Positions 34,345-49,581 are shown, counted from the stretch's first letter. The stretch is DNA of 64,000 bases from Verrucomicrobiota bacterium (GCA_027493615.1 JAOSKK010000012.1:310001-374000), one strand, 5' to 3'. Notes: generated from the letters alone by a model not told the origin. Program-made: numbers and translations.

Positions 34345-34558
34345 AGGCGTCGTTCATGCAACGGCACTGCGGGCAGCGAGACCGATCTACATCCGGATCG
34401 TCCGTGTAGACATAGCCGCACTTGCCGCAGCGGAACAGACGGTCCCCGGACCGGGAAGGTCCGAACCGACGTTCACGCAGGCCGTAAAAGATGGCAATCA
34501 GGGTGATCGCACCGAGCAACACCACGACATAGGCACCCAGCAACAAGCTCATGCTCAT
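34334..34558 (-). CDS. Small membrane protein with a zinc-ribbon (rubredoxin-like) tail
   Basis: 74 residues: one N-terminal transmembrane helix (LLLGAYVVVLLGAITLIAIF), a basic linker, then two cysteine pairs in LFRCGKCGYVYTDDPDVDRS and RCPQCRC, which look like a metal-binding ribbon. It overlaps the end of the TonB-like gene by 4 bp (ATGA) and is therefore the last gene of the ExbB-ExbD-TonB-like operon. Its own 3' end overlaps that of the convergent sulfatase remnant by 11 bp. Role unknown. Confidence 0.7.
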   Translation of the reverse strand: MSMSLLLGAYVVVLLGAITLIAIFYGLRERRFGPSRSGDRLFRCGKCGYVYTDDPDVDRSRCPQCRCMNDAFSY

Positions 34559-35326
34559 GGCGACGGGGCCGGCGCCAGGGTGCGCCAGACGAAAGTCACA
34601 CTACCCCAGAGCAACTCCCCAGCAGACTGACCCTCCGCCCCTCCGCCCTCGAACTGTAGCTGTTGGGCCATCCGTACCGCCTCCTGATCCGCCGCCGCCA
34701 GTCCACTCCCCGGTGGCAGCAGCCTGGCAGACAGCACCGTGCCGTCGCGATCCACCAACACGTGCACCGTGCTCGGTGCCAGGACCTCGGAATGTGGCCA
34801 GGCCGGCAGCGTCTCCGGCCCCCGGAATGCCCGTCCCGTCAAGGCACCTTCCAGCCGGAGGTGAGTTCCGGGTGGCGAGGCTTCCGCCTTCAACTCCCCC
34901 ACCCGTCGGGCCGGTCGGCCGCCCGAGGCGACCCGGACGGCACCCGCCAGCGGTGCCACGGCGTCGCCCCACCGGCTTGGGGAAAACTTCGGGCCCACGA
35001 CGCGGCCCGCACCCAGACGTCCCACGCCTCCATCCGAGCCCAGGCCGGCCAGACCCATCCCCGCGCCCCCTGCCCCACAGGGCGCCTGAGAAACCGTGCG
35101 CCGTCACCTCTGCCAGGACAGCGCGGTCCGGCAGTTCCTCCAGCAATGCCGGTGGACGGGGCAGCCACAGCCAGTCAGCGTCGCTGCGGGCTGCCAGCGT
35201 CTCTGTGGCCGGGGTCGTCTTGTGCCCCAGCAAGTAGATCAACCCCAACTGGACCATTGCAATCCACCCAGCCACTCGCGCCAGCCTGGCGTAACTCCAT
35301 CCCGAAGGTCGCCCACCCCAGTCCAT
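34555..35326 (-). CDS. TonB-like periplasm-spanning protein (one frameshift)
   Basis: The N-terminus has a single membrane anchor (VAGWIAMVQLGLIYLLG). A Gly-rich linker follows, and a C-terminal domain VHVLVDRDGTVLSARLLPPG resembles the TonB/TolA C-terminal fold. The gene directly follows exbD with a TGATG overlap at 35326-35328, which supports the TonB assignment despite weak sequence similarity. One G is missing near 35078; repair gives FSGALWGAGGAGMGLAGLGS. About 256 residues. Confidence 0.6.
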
Positions 35327-35766
35327 CAGGGAAGCCACCCGCGCGGACGCGAGGCGTGCAAGGGGGCACGGGTCTGCAGCTTCACCTTGCCGATGCCCGC
35401 CGACCGGCACAAGGCGTAGAACCGGACCAAGTCCTCCAACGGAACGCCCGCATCCGCCTGCAGCACCAACGGCAAGGCTGTCCCTGCCGATTGAAGCCGC
35501 GCCGTCAACTCCTCCCGCAAGCGCTCGTCCGTGATGATCTGCTGGTTGAAGTAAGTCCGTCCCGCCCCGTCCATCACCACCACCAGCCAGTCCGGACCCG
35601 CGACCGCGTCCGGAAGCTCCGCGTCCGGAAGGTCCACCGGGACGCCCGGGACAGGCGCCAAGTGCGTCATCAGCAGCAGAAAGATCAGCAGCAGGAAGAA
35701 CACCGAGGCGAAGGGCGCGACGTCCAACCGCCCGGCGAACATCCGTGCGTTGGTGGGCAGACTCAC
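35326..35766 (-). CDS. ExbD/TolR-family biopolymer transport protein
   Basis: One N-terminal transmembrane helix (FASVFFLLLIFLLLMTHLAP) is preceded by the short DVAP segment that carries the conserved Asp of ExbD/TolR proton channels, and a periplasmic domain follows (YFNQQIITDERLREELTARL, LPLVLQADAGVPLEDLVRFY). Length 146 residues, intact. It overlaps the ExbB-like gene at its start and the TonB-like gene at its end. Confidence 0.83.
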   Translation of the reverse strand: MSLPTNARMFAGRLDVAPFASVFFLLLIFLLLMTHLAPVPGVPVDLPDAELPDAVAGPDWLVVVMDGAGRTYFNQQIITDERLREELTARLQSAGTALPLVLQADAGVPLEDLVRFYALCRSAGIGKVKLQTRAPLHASRPRGWLP

Positions 35767-36383
35767 GAGAGCGGGACCTGTTCGGTCAGGATGTTGAGGA
35801 TTTCAACCGACGACTTCTCCATGTCGAGGACAATGGAGCGGACCCGGCTGACCAGGTAGTTGTAGCCGGCGTACGTGGGAATGGCGATGGCCAAGCCGGC
35901 ACCGGTGCACACCAACGCCTGCCAGACACCGCCGGCCAGGAGCCCCGCTGGAGCCGCCACCCCCTGGGTCTGCAGCAGTTGGAAGATGTCAATGAGGCCC
36001 AGGACAGTGCCCAAAAGCCCCATGATCGGAGCGGTCTGGGCAATCGTGGCCAACAGGCCGAGCTTCTCCTCCAGACGCGGCACCTCCAGCAATCCCGACT
36101 GGGCGAGCGCCTCCCGAATCCGATCGCGCCCGTGTTCGCGACAGAGGATGGCGGTTTTCACCAACCGCGGCACAGGCCCGGCCGTCGCGTCGCAGATGGA
36201 CAAGGCCTCGACCACGTTGTCCCTCCGCAGCACGGTGCGAACGCCATTGAGGAAATCGAAGCTGTCGATGTGTTCGCGGTGGTAGTGCAGCAGCCGCTCG
36301 ATGAAGACCGCGCAGGCGGTGGCCCCGACGAGCAGGAGCAGCCACATCATGACGCCGCCGTGGGCCAACAACTCCGGGACCAT
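35763..36383 (-). CDS. ExbB/TolQ/MotA-family proton channel protein
   Basis: Three transmembrane helices are visible: VMMWLLLLVGATACAVFIER, then the pair LLATIAQTAPIMGLLGTVLG and ALVCTGAGLAIAIPTYAGYN. The MGLLGTVLGLI and GLAIAIPTYAGYNYL motifs are those of ExbB/TolQ. It forms the channel with ExbD and powers a TonB-like protein. ATG at 36383 is chosen because it begins MVPELLAHGG directly before the first helix. It lies about 40 bp downstream of the rRNA operon terminator on the same strand. Confidence 0.87.
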   Translation of the reverse strand: MVPELLAHGGVMMWLLLLVGATACAVFIERLLHYHREHIDSFDFLNGVRTVLRRDNVVEALSICDATAGPVPRLVKTAILCREHGRDRIREALAQSGLLEVPRLEEKLGLLATIAQTAPIMGLLGTVLGLIDIFQLLQTQGVAAPAGLLAGGVWQALVCTGAGLAIAIPTYAGYNYLVSRVRSIVLDMEKSSVEILNILTEQVPLS

Positions 36384-36423
36384 AGAACGTCCTATGTAGG
36401 GGGCACGGGAGCCTCCGACAAGC

Positions 36424-36459
36424 AAAAAGGCGACGGAAAACTCAAGTTTCCCGTCGCCT
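36424..36459 (-). terminator. Rho-independent terminator of the rRNA operon
   Basis: On the minus strand a 9-bp GC-rich stem (AGGCGACGG/CCGTCGCCT) with an additional AAAC/GTTT inner pairing is followed by TTTTT. It begins 15 bp beyond the 3' end of 5S rRNA. Confidence 0.85.
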
Positions 36460-36473
36460 GGCAAACCAAAAAT

Positions 36474-36586
36474 CTGGCGACTACCTACTCTCGCACAAGC
36501 TCTACAAGCACTACCATCGGCAATGCGGCGTTTGACGGCCGAGTTCGGGATGGGATCGGGTCGGGCCACCGCTTCATGGTCACCAG
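36474..36586 (-). rRNA. rrf: 5S ribosomal RNA
   Basis: About 113 nt. The transcript 3' end reads GCGAGAGTAGGTAGTCGCCAG and pairs with the 5' CTGGTGACC. The central CCGAACTCGGCCGTCAAACG loop is typical of 5S. Confidence 0.9.
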
Positions 36587-36689
36587 AAAAGCCGTTAAAG
36601 AGCGTCCGCTCCCTGAAAACTGCGTGTAAGCCGTCCCGGGCAGGTTTCGTCAATCAAATCGCTGGCTCCGCAAGGAGCCGAAGCGATCA

Positions 36690-39582
<2,893 letters not shown>

Positions 39583-39697
39583 CAAAGTGCCTCGCCGGCT
39601 TTCGCCGGCCAAAGCCTCGACGAAACTATTACCCGTTACGTTTCTTACACGCAGTTTTCAAAGAGCGGGCGGTCCCCTGCGGGACCGCGAAAGCGAG

Positions 39698-39774
39698 TGG
39701 TGGACCTGACTGGACTTGAACCAGTGACCCTGCGCTTATCAAGCGCATGCTCTAACCAACTGAGCTACAGGTCC
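39698..39774 (-). tRNA. tRNA-Ile(GAT)
   Basis: The cloverleaf is complete: acceptor GGACCTG/CAGGTCC, D-loop AGCTCAGTTGGTTAGAGC, anticodon loop CTTGATAAG with anticodon GAT, T-loop GGTTCAAGTCC, discriminator A and encoded CCA. It lies in the 16S-23S spacer, next to 23S. Confidence 0.96.
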
Positions 39775-39794
39775 GGTTACCGTCCGTGAGCCGA

Positions 39795-39870
39795 TGGTGG
39801 AGCTGAGGAGATTCGAACTCCTGACCTATAGCTTGCAAAGCTACCGCTCTACCAACTGAGCTACAGCCCC
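39795..39870 (-). tRNA. tRNA-Ala(TGC)
   Basis: Acceptor GGGGCTG/CAGCTCC with one G-U-type pair, D-loop AGCTCAGTTGGTAGAGC, anticodon loop CTTTGCAAG with anticodon TGC, T-loop AGTTCGAATCT and encoded CCA. It is the first tRNA after 16S in the transcript. Confidence 0.96.
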
Positions 39871-40015
39871 GGGACTGAGACCCGTTGCCGGCGCCGGCCC
39901 CGACCACCATGCTGCCAAAACACCAAAGAGCAGAGGAAAGCTGAATTGTGCGACAAGCCGCCCGGCAGTTCTTGCGAACTGACGACCTGGGACGCGCATT
40001 CACGCGTCCGTTGAG

Positions 40016-41592
<1,577 letters not shown>

Positions 41593-41825
41593 AAAACGTT
41601 AGCTTGATTCGACCGGAGGTTTTCACCCCCGGGATTGCAATTGTTAAACTCGATGCACAGATCGTACTAACCCAATCTGCGCAAAGGGGCTAAACTTGTC
41701 GCACAATTCAACTTTCAATGATCACAGGCCCTTGGGCCTGATCTCAGCCTCGGGGACGAAGAAACCGACCGCCGAATCGTTCTTCGGTGATTCGACGCGT
41801 CAGTCGCTTACCTCGAAGCGGGGAC

Positions 41826-41853
41826 AGCTTAGTGCATGCAACGGAGAGGTCAA
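41826..41853 (-). promoter_or_regulatory. Strong rRNA operon promoter with UP-like element
   Basis: On the minus strand TTGACC (41853-41848) and TAAGCT (41831-41826) are separated by 16 bp. Just upstream lies an A/T-rich stretch (about 41855-41905) with AAAAAATTTTTTC tracts, resembling an UP element. In this GC-rich genome that stretch stands out sharply. It is about 235 bp ahead of the 16S 5' end. Confidence 0.7.
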
Positions 41854-42010
41854 CGAGTTTTTGAAAAAATTTTTTGTGCCGCTAAAACCTTGATAAAAAA
41901 CAGTTTAGCCCCACATCCCCCGTCCAGGAAGCCTGGCGGCGCTGCGATCCAGGCACTGTCATTCGCCCGACAGAGCTCAAACGAGATGTCCCCCTCCAAC
42001 GTCTCCGACT

Positions 42011-43153
42011 TCACGTTGCTTCCGGCGCTCGGACGTTGGTTTGCCTGGCAGCCCTCGAACGTTCGCTGCGCAAGCGGAGTTGCCCGCAGGCAGCGTCGAT
42101 GTCCGCCCCTTTCTCCCGTCGAAGCGTCACCTGTATCCCACTCGACAACAGCGTTTTGTAGAACGCTTCCTGGACAGACACGGCCGGCTGTCGCCACGGC
42201 AGCCCCTCCACCGTGTTGTAGGGAATCAGATTGACCTTGGCCCGCAGCCGGGCGGCCAGGTGCGCCAGGGCGTCGGCGTGCTCCGTCGCGTCATTCACTC
42301 CCTCGAGCAGCAGGTATTCAAGCGTGATCACGCGGCCCTTGTGCTGGAGATAGTCCTCGCAGGCCGCCACGAGTTCGCCCAATGGGTACTTCCGGTTGAC
42401 CGGCATGAGGCGGTCCCGCACCCCATCGGTCGCGCCGTGCAGGGAGATGGCCAGTCGGAACTGCTCCGGTTCCCGGGCCAGCCGCCGGATCTGGGGCACG
42501 AGCCCGCTGGTCGAGATGGTGATCTTGCGCGCCCCGATGTTGCCCCCAGGAGGCGTTAAGTATTCGTAACGCTTTAAGCAAGTGATCGTAATTTGCCAAC
42601 GGCTCGCCCATTCCCATGATCACCAAGTTGCTGACCACGCGCGAACGTGCATCCGGTGTCGCCCGCGCAGGATCGTGACCCTCCCGCGCCGCGTGCCACT
42701 GCTCCACAGCCAACACCTGCTGGACGATCTCCTCGGGACGCAGGTGGCGCCGCCATCCCTCCAGCCCACTGGCACAGAACCGGCAGCCGTACGCGCAGCC
42801 CACCTGGGTGGAGACACACAGGGTATGGCGGTCGCTCGCCTCACCATAAAGGGCCGGACTCGCTGGAATGAGGACGCTTTCGATCAAGGCCCCATCCGCC
42901 ATCCGCCAGAGGAACTTCTGCGTGGCATCGTCGGAAGTCTGATGGGTGACGAGGGCGAGAGAGCGCAGGGACCAGGCGGCGCTCAGCCGGTGGCGGAGAG
43001 CGCGGGGCAGATTGGTCATGGCGTCCCACGTGAGAGCGCGTCGGGCATAAAGCCACTCCAGCAACTGATCGAGCCGGTAGGCCGGTTCCCCCAAGCGCTG
43101 AGGGCGGTGCGCCATTCGTCGCGCGTCAGGCCATGAGCATCGGGAAGGGACAT
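42011..43153 (-). CDS. rlmN: 23S rRNA (adenine-2503 C2) methyltransferase RlmN (two frameshifts)
   Basis: RlmN is a radical-SAM enzyme that methylates A2503 of 23S rRNA and A37 of some tRNAs. The iron-sulfur motif is CAYGCRFCASGLEGW. Other blocks are TLCVSTQVGC, LVIMGMGEPLANYDHLLKAL, LAISLHGATDGVRDRLMPVN and INLIPYN-like VNLIPYNTVEG. One G is missing near 43092 (repair: SAWGEPAYRLDQLLEW) and one near 42549 (repair: NASWGGNIGARKITISTSGL). ATG at 43153 begins MSLPDAHGLTRDEW. About 380 residues. It is separated from the rRNA promoter by the adjacent intergenic region. Confidence 0.9.
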
Positions 43154-43195
43154 GGGACGGTCGGTCGCGCGCGCGGGGAAGATCTGGGGCACGCG

Positions 43196-45374
43196 CTAGG
43201 ACGAGGGCAGGTAATACCGGGTGACGTACTCCTGGACCATGCGCCACGTGTTGAAGCGGGGTACCAACGTGGCGAAGGAGCGGCGGATGCGGCGGATCCA
43301 TTGTCGCGGGATGCCCTGGGCATCGCGTTGGAAGAAGCTGGGAATGATCTCTTCGGTGAGGGTGTGGAAGAGCTGTTCCCGTCACGCCGGTCCTGCTCCT
43401 CGACCTGCTCGGGATGTGAATCGTCGCCGATGGCAAAACCGTTGGTGCCGTCGTAGCCTTCGCGCCACCAGCCGTCGAGGATGCTGAAGTTGAGGCAGCC
43501 GTGGATGGCGGCCTTCATGCCGCTGGTGCCGGAGGCCTCGAGGGGGCGACGCGGGTTGTTGAGCCAGACATCGCAGCCGGAGACCATCTGGCGGGCCACG
43601 TGAACGTCGTAGTTCTCGATGAACACGAGGCTTCCGCGCAGGTCGCTGTGCCGGCTGAGGTGCAGGATGTTTTGGATCAGCCGCTTGCCTTCGTCGTCGC
43701 GCGGGTGCGCTTTGCCAGCGAAGATGAACTGGACCGGGCGGCGGGGATCATGGGCGAGCCGGAGGATGCGGTCGAAGTGGTTCAAGAGGAGGGTGGCTCG
43801 TTTGTAGGTGGCGAAGCGCCGGGCGAACCCGATGGTCAGGGCGTCGGGGTTCAGGAGGTGATCGTGCTCGATGAAGGCGGTGCGGGTGAAGCGGGCGTCC
43901 TGCAGCAAGAGACGGCGGCGGGTGAACTCGATCAGTTGGCGACGCAGCTCGTAGCGCAGGGCCCACAGCTCCTCGTCGGAAACGAAGGACGGATCGCTGA
44001 CAGCGGCCCAGAATTCGGGTGAATTGGCGGCATCGGCCCAGAGGTGGCCGGCGTCGACGTGGGCGCCGGTGGCGCCGTTGCTGAGGGCACGGTGGAGTTT
44101 GCCGCGCCAGAACCGGCGGACGCCGCCCTTCATCCAGCCGAGCAGGTGCACCCCGTTGGTGACATGACCGATGGGGACCTCCTCGACGGGGCGGTCGGGG
44201 TAGAGGCATTGCCACATGCGACGGCTGACCTCGCCATGGAGCTCGCTGACGCCGTTGGCAGCCCGCGAAAGCTTCAACGCCAGGACGGTCATGCAGAAGG
44301 GTTCGTTGGGATCCTCGGGCCGGACGCGGCCCAGGGCCATGAGCTGCTCGTGGGACAGGTTGAGCTGCAGGCTGAACTTGTGCGCCGCGTACTGGACCAG
44401 GTCGCTGCTGAACCGGTCGTGGCCCGCTTCGACCGGCGTGTGCGTGGTGAACAGGCACTCCTGACGGGTGGCGGCGAGGGCTTCCTGGAAGGTCAGGCCG
44501 GCGGCGGTTTTCTCGCGCGCCAACTCGAGCGTCAGGAACGCCGCGTGGCCTTCGTTGAGATGGAAGACCGCCGGCTGGTAGCCCAGCGCGCGCAGCAGCC
44601 GGACGCCTCCGACGCCCAGCAGCATTTCCTGCATGATGCGGGTGGTGCTGTCGCCGCCATAGACCCGGAGCGTGAGGTCCCGGTAATGGGGTTCGTTGAC
44701 GGGAAGGTCGGTGTCGAGCAGGAACACGGGGCAGCGTCCCACGTTCACGCGCCAGGCCTGGAAGGTGACCGTGCTGGCGGCGATGCGCAGGGAACCCAGC
44801 AGCGGTTCACCCCGCGGATCCAGCACGCGCTCGAGGGGCAGGTTGCGCGGGTCCAGCCTCGAGTAGTACTCGGTCTGCCAGTTTTCCTCGTTGAAGGCCT
44901 GCATGAAGTAGCCTTCGCGGTAGAACAAGCTGACACCGACGAAGCCCAGACCGAGATCGCTGGCCGACTTGGCGTGGTCGCCGGCCAGGACGCCGAGACC
45001 ACCGGCGGCGATGGGGAGCGTTTCATGGAAGCCAAACTCGGCGCTGAAATAGGCCACCGGCCGTTGCGCGAACTGGGGTGCGTGCGTGGCGGCCCAGGTG
45101 TCGGCACGTTCGAGGTAAGCCTCGAACCGACGGAGCACAAGGAGCACGCGCTCGGCGAACTCGATGTCCTGCAAGCGGACGCGGAGCTCGTAGTCGAAAC
45201 CTCCCGCAGGATGGCCACCGCGTTGTGGTAGAGGTTCTGCCAACCCCGGGGCGACAGTTCCTGGAAGAGGTCTTGGGCGCCCTGATCCCAGGTCCACCAC
45301 AGGTTATGCGCCAGGCGGTGGAGGCGTCGGACGAGGTTCTCGAGTTCCGTTGCGTTCAGCGGTTTGTTTGCCAT
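43196..45374 (-). CDS. glgP: Alpha-glucan (glycogen/maltodextrin) phosphorylase, GT35 (two frameshifts)
   Basis: The enzyme releases glucose-1-phosphate from glycogen or maltodextrins using PLP. The N-terminal extension LVRRLHRLAHNLWWTWDQGA is typical of the bacterial/archaeal DUF3417-containing phosphorylases. Catalytic landmarks are AYFSAEFGFHETLPIAAGGL, FHLNEGHAAFLTLELARE, IGFARRFATYKRATLLLNHF, QFIFAGKAHPRDDEGK and the PLP-lysine region PLEASGTSGMKAAIHGCLN. Frames change near 45195 (before GGFDYELRVRL-like sequence) and near 43382 (repair: REQLFHTLTEEIIPSFFQRD). About 725 residues. It points to stored glucan as a carbon reserve. Confidence 0.87.
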
Positions 45375-45750
45375 GCGTGCTCGCTCCGCCGGCCGGTGGG
45401 CTCAACCCGAAATGGCAAGCCAGGCCGGCGATCGCTGCGCGCTTGCCGCGGGGGCCAGACCGGCCGGGGAGGGCGCGTGCCTTGCGGTGCACGGGGCTCC
45501 TGGCGTCCGATCAACGGCCGCACGAACGCTAGAGCAGCCAATCCCCGTCCGGCAACGGAATTTCCGGCGCCCTGGCCCCTGCCCGCGCTTCTCCTTAAGC
45601 GCAGGGCCCAAACCCTGCGCGCCGCCGGGACCGGCGTCCACCGGACGCGAGCGACGCCGCCTTACAAAGCTGTAATCCTCCAGAAAGGCCCCGGTCAGAC
45701 ACGCGTTGTCTGAAACCTCGAATGCGACACGAAAACGAAAGGCAACACCG
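45375..45750. other. Divergent intergenic region between glgP and the HtrA protease gene
   Basis: No gene, RNA or repeat family is recognised in this 376-bp stretch. Both neighbouring genes start at its edges, so it must contain two promoters. I cannot place them reliably. Confidence 0.5.
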
Positions 45751-47275
45751 ATGAAACCGAACCATCCCTCACGCACAATGACTCAGCTTGCCGCCCTCAC
45801 CGTGGGCGCTGCCCTGGTGACCGCGGCACTGGCCGCCGGGCTGCGATCCAGCCCGTCTTCGACCGCCGGGTCGACTGATCGACCGCCGCTGCGGCTCGTG
45901 GTGGACGAGACACCCCCGTCCGACTTGACACGCCGACCACCAGTTTCGCCGGTGTCGTGCGCAAAGTGACACCTTCCGTGGTGCAGGTCACGGTCCAGAA
46001 ACCCGCGCGCGACGTCGCCTGGGAGGGATCCGGCGGATCCGGGAGCGATCTGTTCGAACGGTTCTTCGGCCTGCGTCCGGACCGCGGAACCGAACGCGCC
46101 CGTCCTGCCCCACGCCAACAAGGTGCCGGGTCGGGCGTCATCGTCAGCGAGGACGGGTACATCCTGACCAACAACCACGTCGTGGAGGGCGCGGAAGAGG
46201 TCCTGGTCCGGTTGAATGACGAGCGGGAACTCCCCGCCAAGGTTGTGGGGCGCGATCCGAAGACGGATCTCGCCGTCATCCGGGTCGCCGCCACCGGTCT
46301 TCCAACGCTGCCCATCGCCGACAGCGACCAGGTCGAGGTCGGTGATGTGGTGCTGGCCGTGGGCAACCCGTTTGGCCTGGGCCAGACCGTCACGCTGGGA
46401 ATCGTCAGCGCCACGGGCCGCGGCAACCTGGGGCTGGATTACGAAGACTTCATCCAGACCGACGCCGCCATCAATCCGGGCAATTCCGGAGGCGCGCTGG
46501 TGGACAGCCAGGGACGCCTGATCGGCATCAACACCGCCATTCTGGAGCCGGACCGGCGGCAACAACGGCATCGGCTTCGCGGTGCCCACCAACCTGGCCC
46601 GTCACGTCCTCGAAGATCTTGTTCGGGACGGCCAGGTTCGCCGCGGATTCCTGGGGGTGATGATTCAGGATCTCACGCCCGCACTGGCGAAGAAGTTCGG
46701 GCTGGGCGAGGACCGCGGCGTGTTGATCGCCGAGGTGTCGGCCGGCGCGCCGGCGGCGAAGGCCGGCCTTGCGCGAAGGCGACGTGGTGACTGAATACGA
46801 CGGCAAGGTCGTACGCCATCAACGCCAGCTCCGCTTGCTCGTGGCGCAGACCGCGCCCGGCAGCCCCGTGACCGTCAAGGTGCTGCGCGATGGCAAGCCG
46901 GTGACCCTCACTGTCACCCCCCAGGAGGTGCCCGGTTCCCGATCCGTGGCGCGGGGCGGGACAGGCGGTGACGAGGCGGCGGAAGCGCTGCAAGGGGTCG
47001 CCGTGCAAGATCTCGATGCCCAAACCCGCGAGCGCCTGGGGGTGCCGGCGGGCGTCGAGGGAGCGCTGATCACCCAAGTGCAGCCCGGCTCGGCCGCGCA
47101 GCGCGCCGGTCTGCGACGAGGGGACCTCATTACCGAGATCAACCGGCAACCCGTCGCCGACGCGACCACGGCCGTGCGCCTGACGGAGCGACCGGAGGAC
47201 CGCGTCACGCTCCTCAGGATCTGGCGCGAGGGCACTCACCGCTACGTGGTGGTGGACGAGACTGAAAGGGGCTGA
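45751..47275 (+). CDS. HtrA/DegP-type periplasmic serine protease (three frameshifts)
   Basis: An N-terminal membrane/signal segment (LAALTVGAALVTAALAAG) precedes a trypsin-like domain with the catalytic triad in YILTNNHVVEGA (His), DPKTDLAVIRV (Asp) and NPGNSGGALVDSQGRLIG (Ser). Two PDZ domains follow (RRGFLGVMIQDLTPALAKKF; LGVPAGVEGALITQVQPGSA). It degrades misfolded envelope proteins. Frames change near 45930 (missing G, repair DLDTPTTSFAGVVRKVTPS), near 46550 and near 46770, all in G/C runs. About 507 residues. It is followed after 200 bp by a two-component system. Confidence 0.87.
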
Positions 47276-47474
47276 GCGATTCAGCCTTGCCCGCTGACCG
47301 CGGGTCGGAGCGCGACAGCCCGATCCGCTACGCCGCCCGCCCGGGCCAGAGCCAGTCCGGGCGGGCGGCCGCGCCGAGGGAACAACATGCCATCCACCGG
47401 CGGCGAGGGAAGATCGCGCGGTCACCGCCGCCAGGCTTGCGCGATGGGAAGGGCCGATCAACATCCACCGCGGC

Positions 47475-48194
47475 ATGCGCATTCTGGTGGTGGAAGACGA
47501 CCCGAAGATCGCGTCCTTCGTGGTGAACGGGCTGCGGCAGAGCGGCTACACCGTGGACCACTGTGATGAGGGCGAGCGCGCGCTGGCGATGGCGCTGGGG
47601 ACGGCCTACGACGCCGCCGTGCTGGATCTGATGCTGCCCAAGCTCGACGGGTTGACGGTGATCCGCCGGCTCCGCGAGGCGGGGGTGGGCACGCCGATTC
47701 TGGTGTTGAGCGCCAAAGCGAGCGTGGACGATCGGGTGCGGGGTTTGCAGGCGGGCGGGGATGATTATCTCACGAAACCGTTCTCGTTCGCCGAGCTGCT
47801 GGCCCGGGTGCAGGCGTTGCTGCGACGCCGCTCGCCGACGCCGGAGCCGACCCGGCTGGTGGTTGGGGACCTCGAGCTGGACCTGGTGCGACGGGAGGCG
47901 CGGCGCGGTGGGCAACCGGTCGAGTTGCAGGCACGGGAGTTCGCGCTGCTGGCGTACCTGATGCGGAATACGCGGCGGGTGGTGACCAAGACGATGATTC
48001 TCGAGCAGGTTTGGGGGTACAGCTTTGATCCGCAGACCAATGTGGTGGACGTGCTTGTGCACCGGCTGCGGGCGAAGGTGGATCCTGCGAAGACGCTGAT
48101 CCACACCCTGCGCGGCGTGGGTTATGTGCTCGAGGTCCGCGGTGGGGATCGGCCTTCCCCAGGACAACCGGCTCATGGTGCGGAGCGTCCTTGA
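47475..48194 (+). CDS. OmpR/PhoB-family response regulator
   Basis: The receiver has the DD pair in [10 protein letters not shown], the acceptor aspartate in [13 protein letters not shown], Ser in LVLSAKAS and Lys in [12 protein letters not shown]. The winged-helix output domain includes [20 protein letters not shown] and [17 protein letters not shown]. It most resembles regulators of the CusR/heavy-metal type, but the inducing signal is not known. The frame is intact and overlaps the start of the kinase gene by 20 bp. Confidence 0.9.
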   Translation: MRILVVEDDPKIASFVVNGLRQSGYTVDHCDEGERALAMALGTAYDAAVLDLMLPKLDGLTVIRRLREAGVGTPILVLSAKASVDDRVRGLQAGGDDYLTKPFSFAELLARVQALLRRRSPTPEPTRLVVGDLELDLVRREARRGGQPVELQAREFALLAYLMRNTRRVVTKTMILEQVWGYSFDPQTNVVDVLVHRLRAKVDPAKTLIHTLRGVGYVLEVRGGDRPSPGQPAHGAERP

Positions 48195-49581
48195 TCCGCT
48201 GCGCCGCAACCTCGGCCTGCGGCTGAACCTGTGGTACGCCGTGCTGTTCACGGTCTGCAGCGCGGCGCTGTTCCTGCTGCTGTATTTGCTGCTGACGCAC
48301 GCCCTCGAAGTCAAGGAACGGGAGGTGCTCGAGGCGCAGCTCCAGCGCTACGCCACCGTGTATCAGGCGGGCGGTGTGAGCGCGCTGCGCCGGGCGCTGT
48401 TCCGGGAGGATGCCACGCCGCGCGAGAAGCCCTTCTTCGTGCGGCTGCTGAGCCCGCGCAACACGGTGCTGGTGGTGCTGGCGCCCGAGGAATGGCTCAC
48501 GTTCGAGGACGTCGAGCCGGGCTGGGATGGCTATCGCCGGCAGGTGGGCGTGTTGCGGATCCCGAAAGACGAGGAAAAGGACTTCGCGCTCGCGTCGCTG
48601 GTGTTTCCGGACGGCACGCTGCTCCAGGTGGGCCGGAGTGCGAGCAAGCGGGCGATGCTGCTGGACCCGTTCCGACGCACGTTCCTAGGAGCGTTTGCAG
48701 TGATCGTGGTGCTGGGGTTTGCGGCGGGGGCTCTGTTCGTCAACCGGGCCATGCTGCCGGTACGGCAGATCATCGGTACGGCGCGGTCGATCATTGCGAC
48801 CGGCCGGCTCGAGGCGCGCGTTCCCCTCCGTCCGCGCCGGGATGAACTGGACGATCTGGCGGGCCTGTTCAACACCCTGCTGGATCGCAACCAGGCACTG
48901 ATCCGCGGCATGCGCGAGGCGCTGGACAACGTCGCACACGACCTGCGCACCCCGCTGGCCCGTCTGCGGGGCGCGGCGGAACAGGCCTTGCGGAATGCCG
49001 GCGACCCGGCCGCCGCACAAGCCGCCCTGGCGGATTGTGTCGAGGAATCGGACCGCGTGCTGAGCATGTTGAACACCCTTATGGACATCTCGGAGGCAGA
49101 GGCGGGCACACTGCGCCTGCAGCGCCGCAGCACCGACCTGGACCGGTTGCTCGCCGAGGTAATCGAGGTCTACGCCGTCGTGGCCGAGGAGAAGCGCGTG
49201 GCGCTCCGCCACGACTCCCCGGGGCCCGTCGAGGCGGTGGTGGACGAGACCCGGATGCGGCAGGTGCTGGGCAACCTGCTCGACAACGCGATCAAGTACA
49301 CGGACCCGGGCGGACAGGTGACGGCCGGGGTGAAAGTCGAGGGAGGACAGGCCGTGGTGCAGGTGCGCGACACCGGTCAGGGGATTCCCGCCGGGGACAT
49401 TGACCGCATCTGGACCCGGCTCTTCCGCGGGGATCGCAGCCGCTCGCAGCGCGGACTGGGCCTGGGACTGAGCCTGGTCAAGGCGGTGGTCGAGGCCCAC
49501 GGCGGCACGGTGGGCGTCACCAGCCGCCCGGGCATCGGATCGGAATTCACGGTCCGGGTGCCGCGGACGCAAACGGGGTGA
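48175..49581 (+). CDS. Membrane sensor histidine kinase
   Basis: TM1 ([20 protein letters not shown]) and TM2 ([20 protein letters not shown]) bound a periplasmic sensor of about 130 residues. HAMP follows ([20 protein letters not shown]), then HisKA with [20 protein letters not shown] and HATPase with [32 protein letters not shown] and [19 protein letters not shown]. The frame is intact, 468 residues. It is coupled to the OmpR-type regulator and placed after an HtrA protease, so envelope stress or metal sensing is plausible. Confidence 0.9.
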   Translation: MVRSVLDPLRRNLGLRLNLWYAVLFTVCSAALFLLLYLLLTHALEVKEREVLEAQLQRYATVYQAGGVSALRRALFREDATPREKPFFVRLLSPRNTVLVVLAPEEWLTFEDVEPGWDGYRRQVGVLRIPKDEEKDFALASLVFPDGTLLQVGRSASKRAMLLDPFRRTFLGAFAVIVVLGFAAGALFVNRAMLPVRQIIGTARSIIATGRLEARVPLRPRRDELDDLAGLFNTLLDRNQALIRGMREALDNVAHDLRTPLARLRGAAEQALRNAGDPAAAQAALADCVEESDRVLSMLNTLMDISEAEAGTLRLQRRSTDLDRLLAEVIEVYAVVAEEKRVALRHDSPGPVEAVVDETRMRQVLGNLLDNAIKYTDPGGQVTAGVKVEGGQAVVQVRDTGQGIPAGDIDRIWTRLFRGDRSRSQRGLGLGLSLVKAVVEAHGGTVGVTSRPGIGSEFTVRVPRTQTG

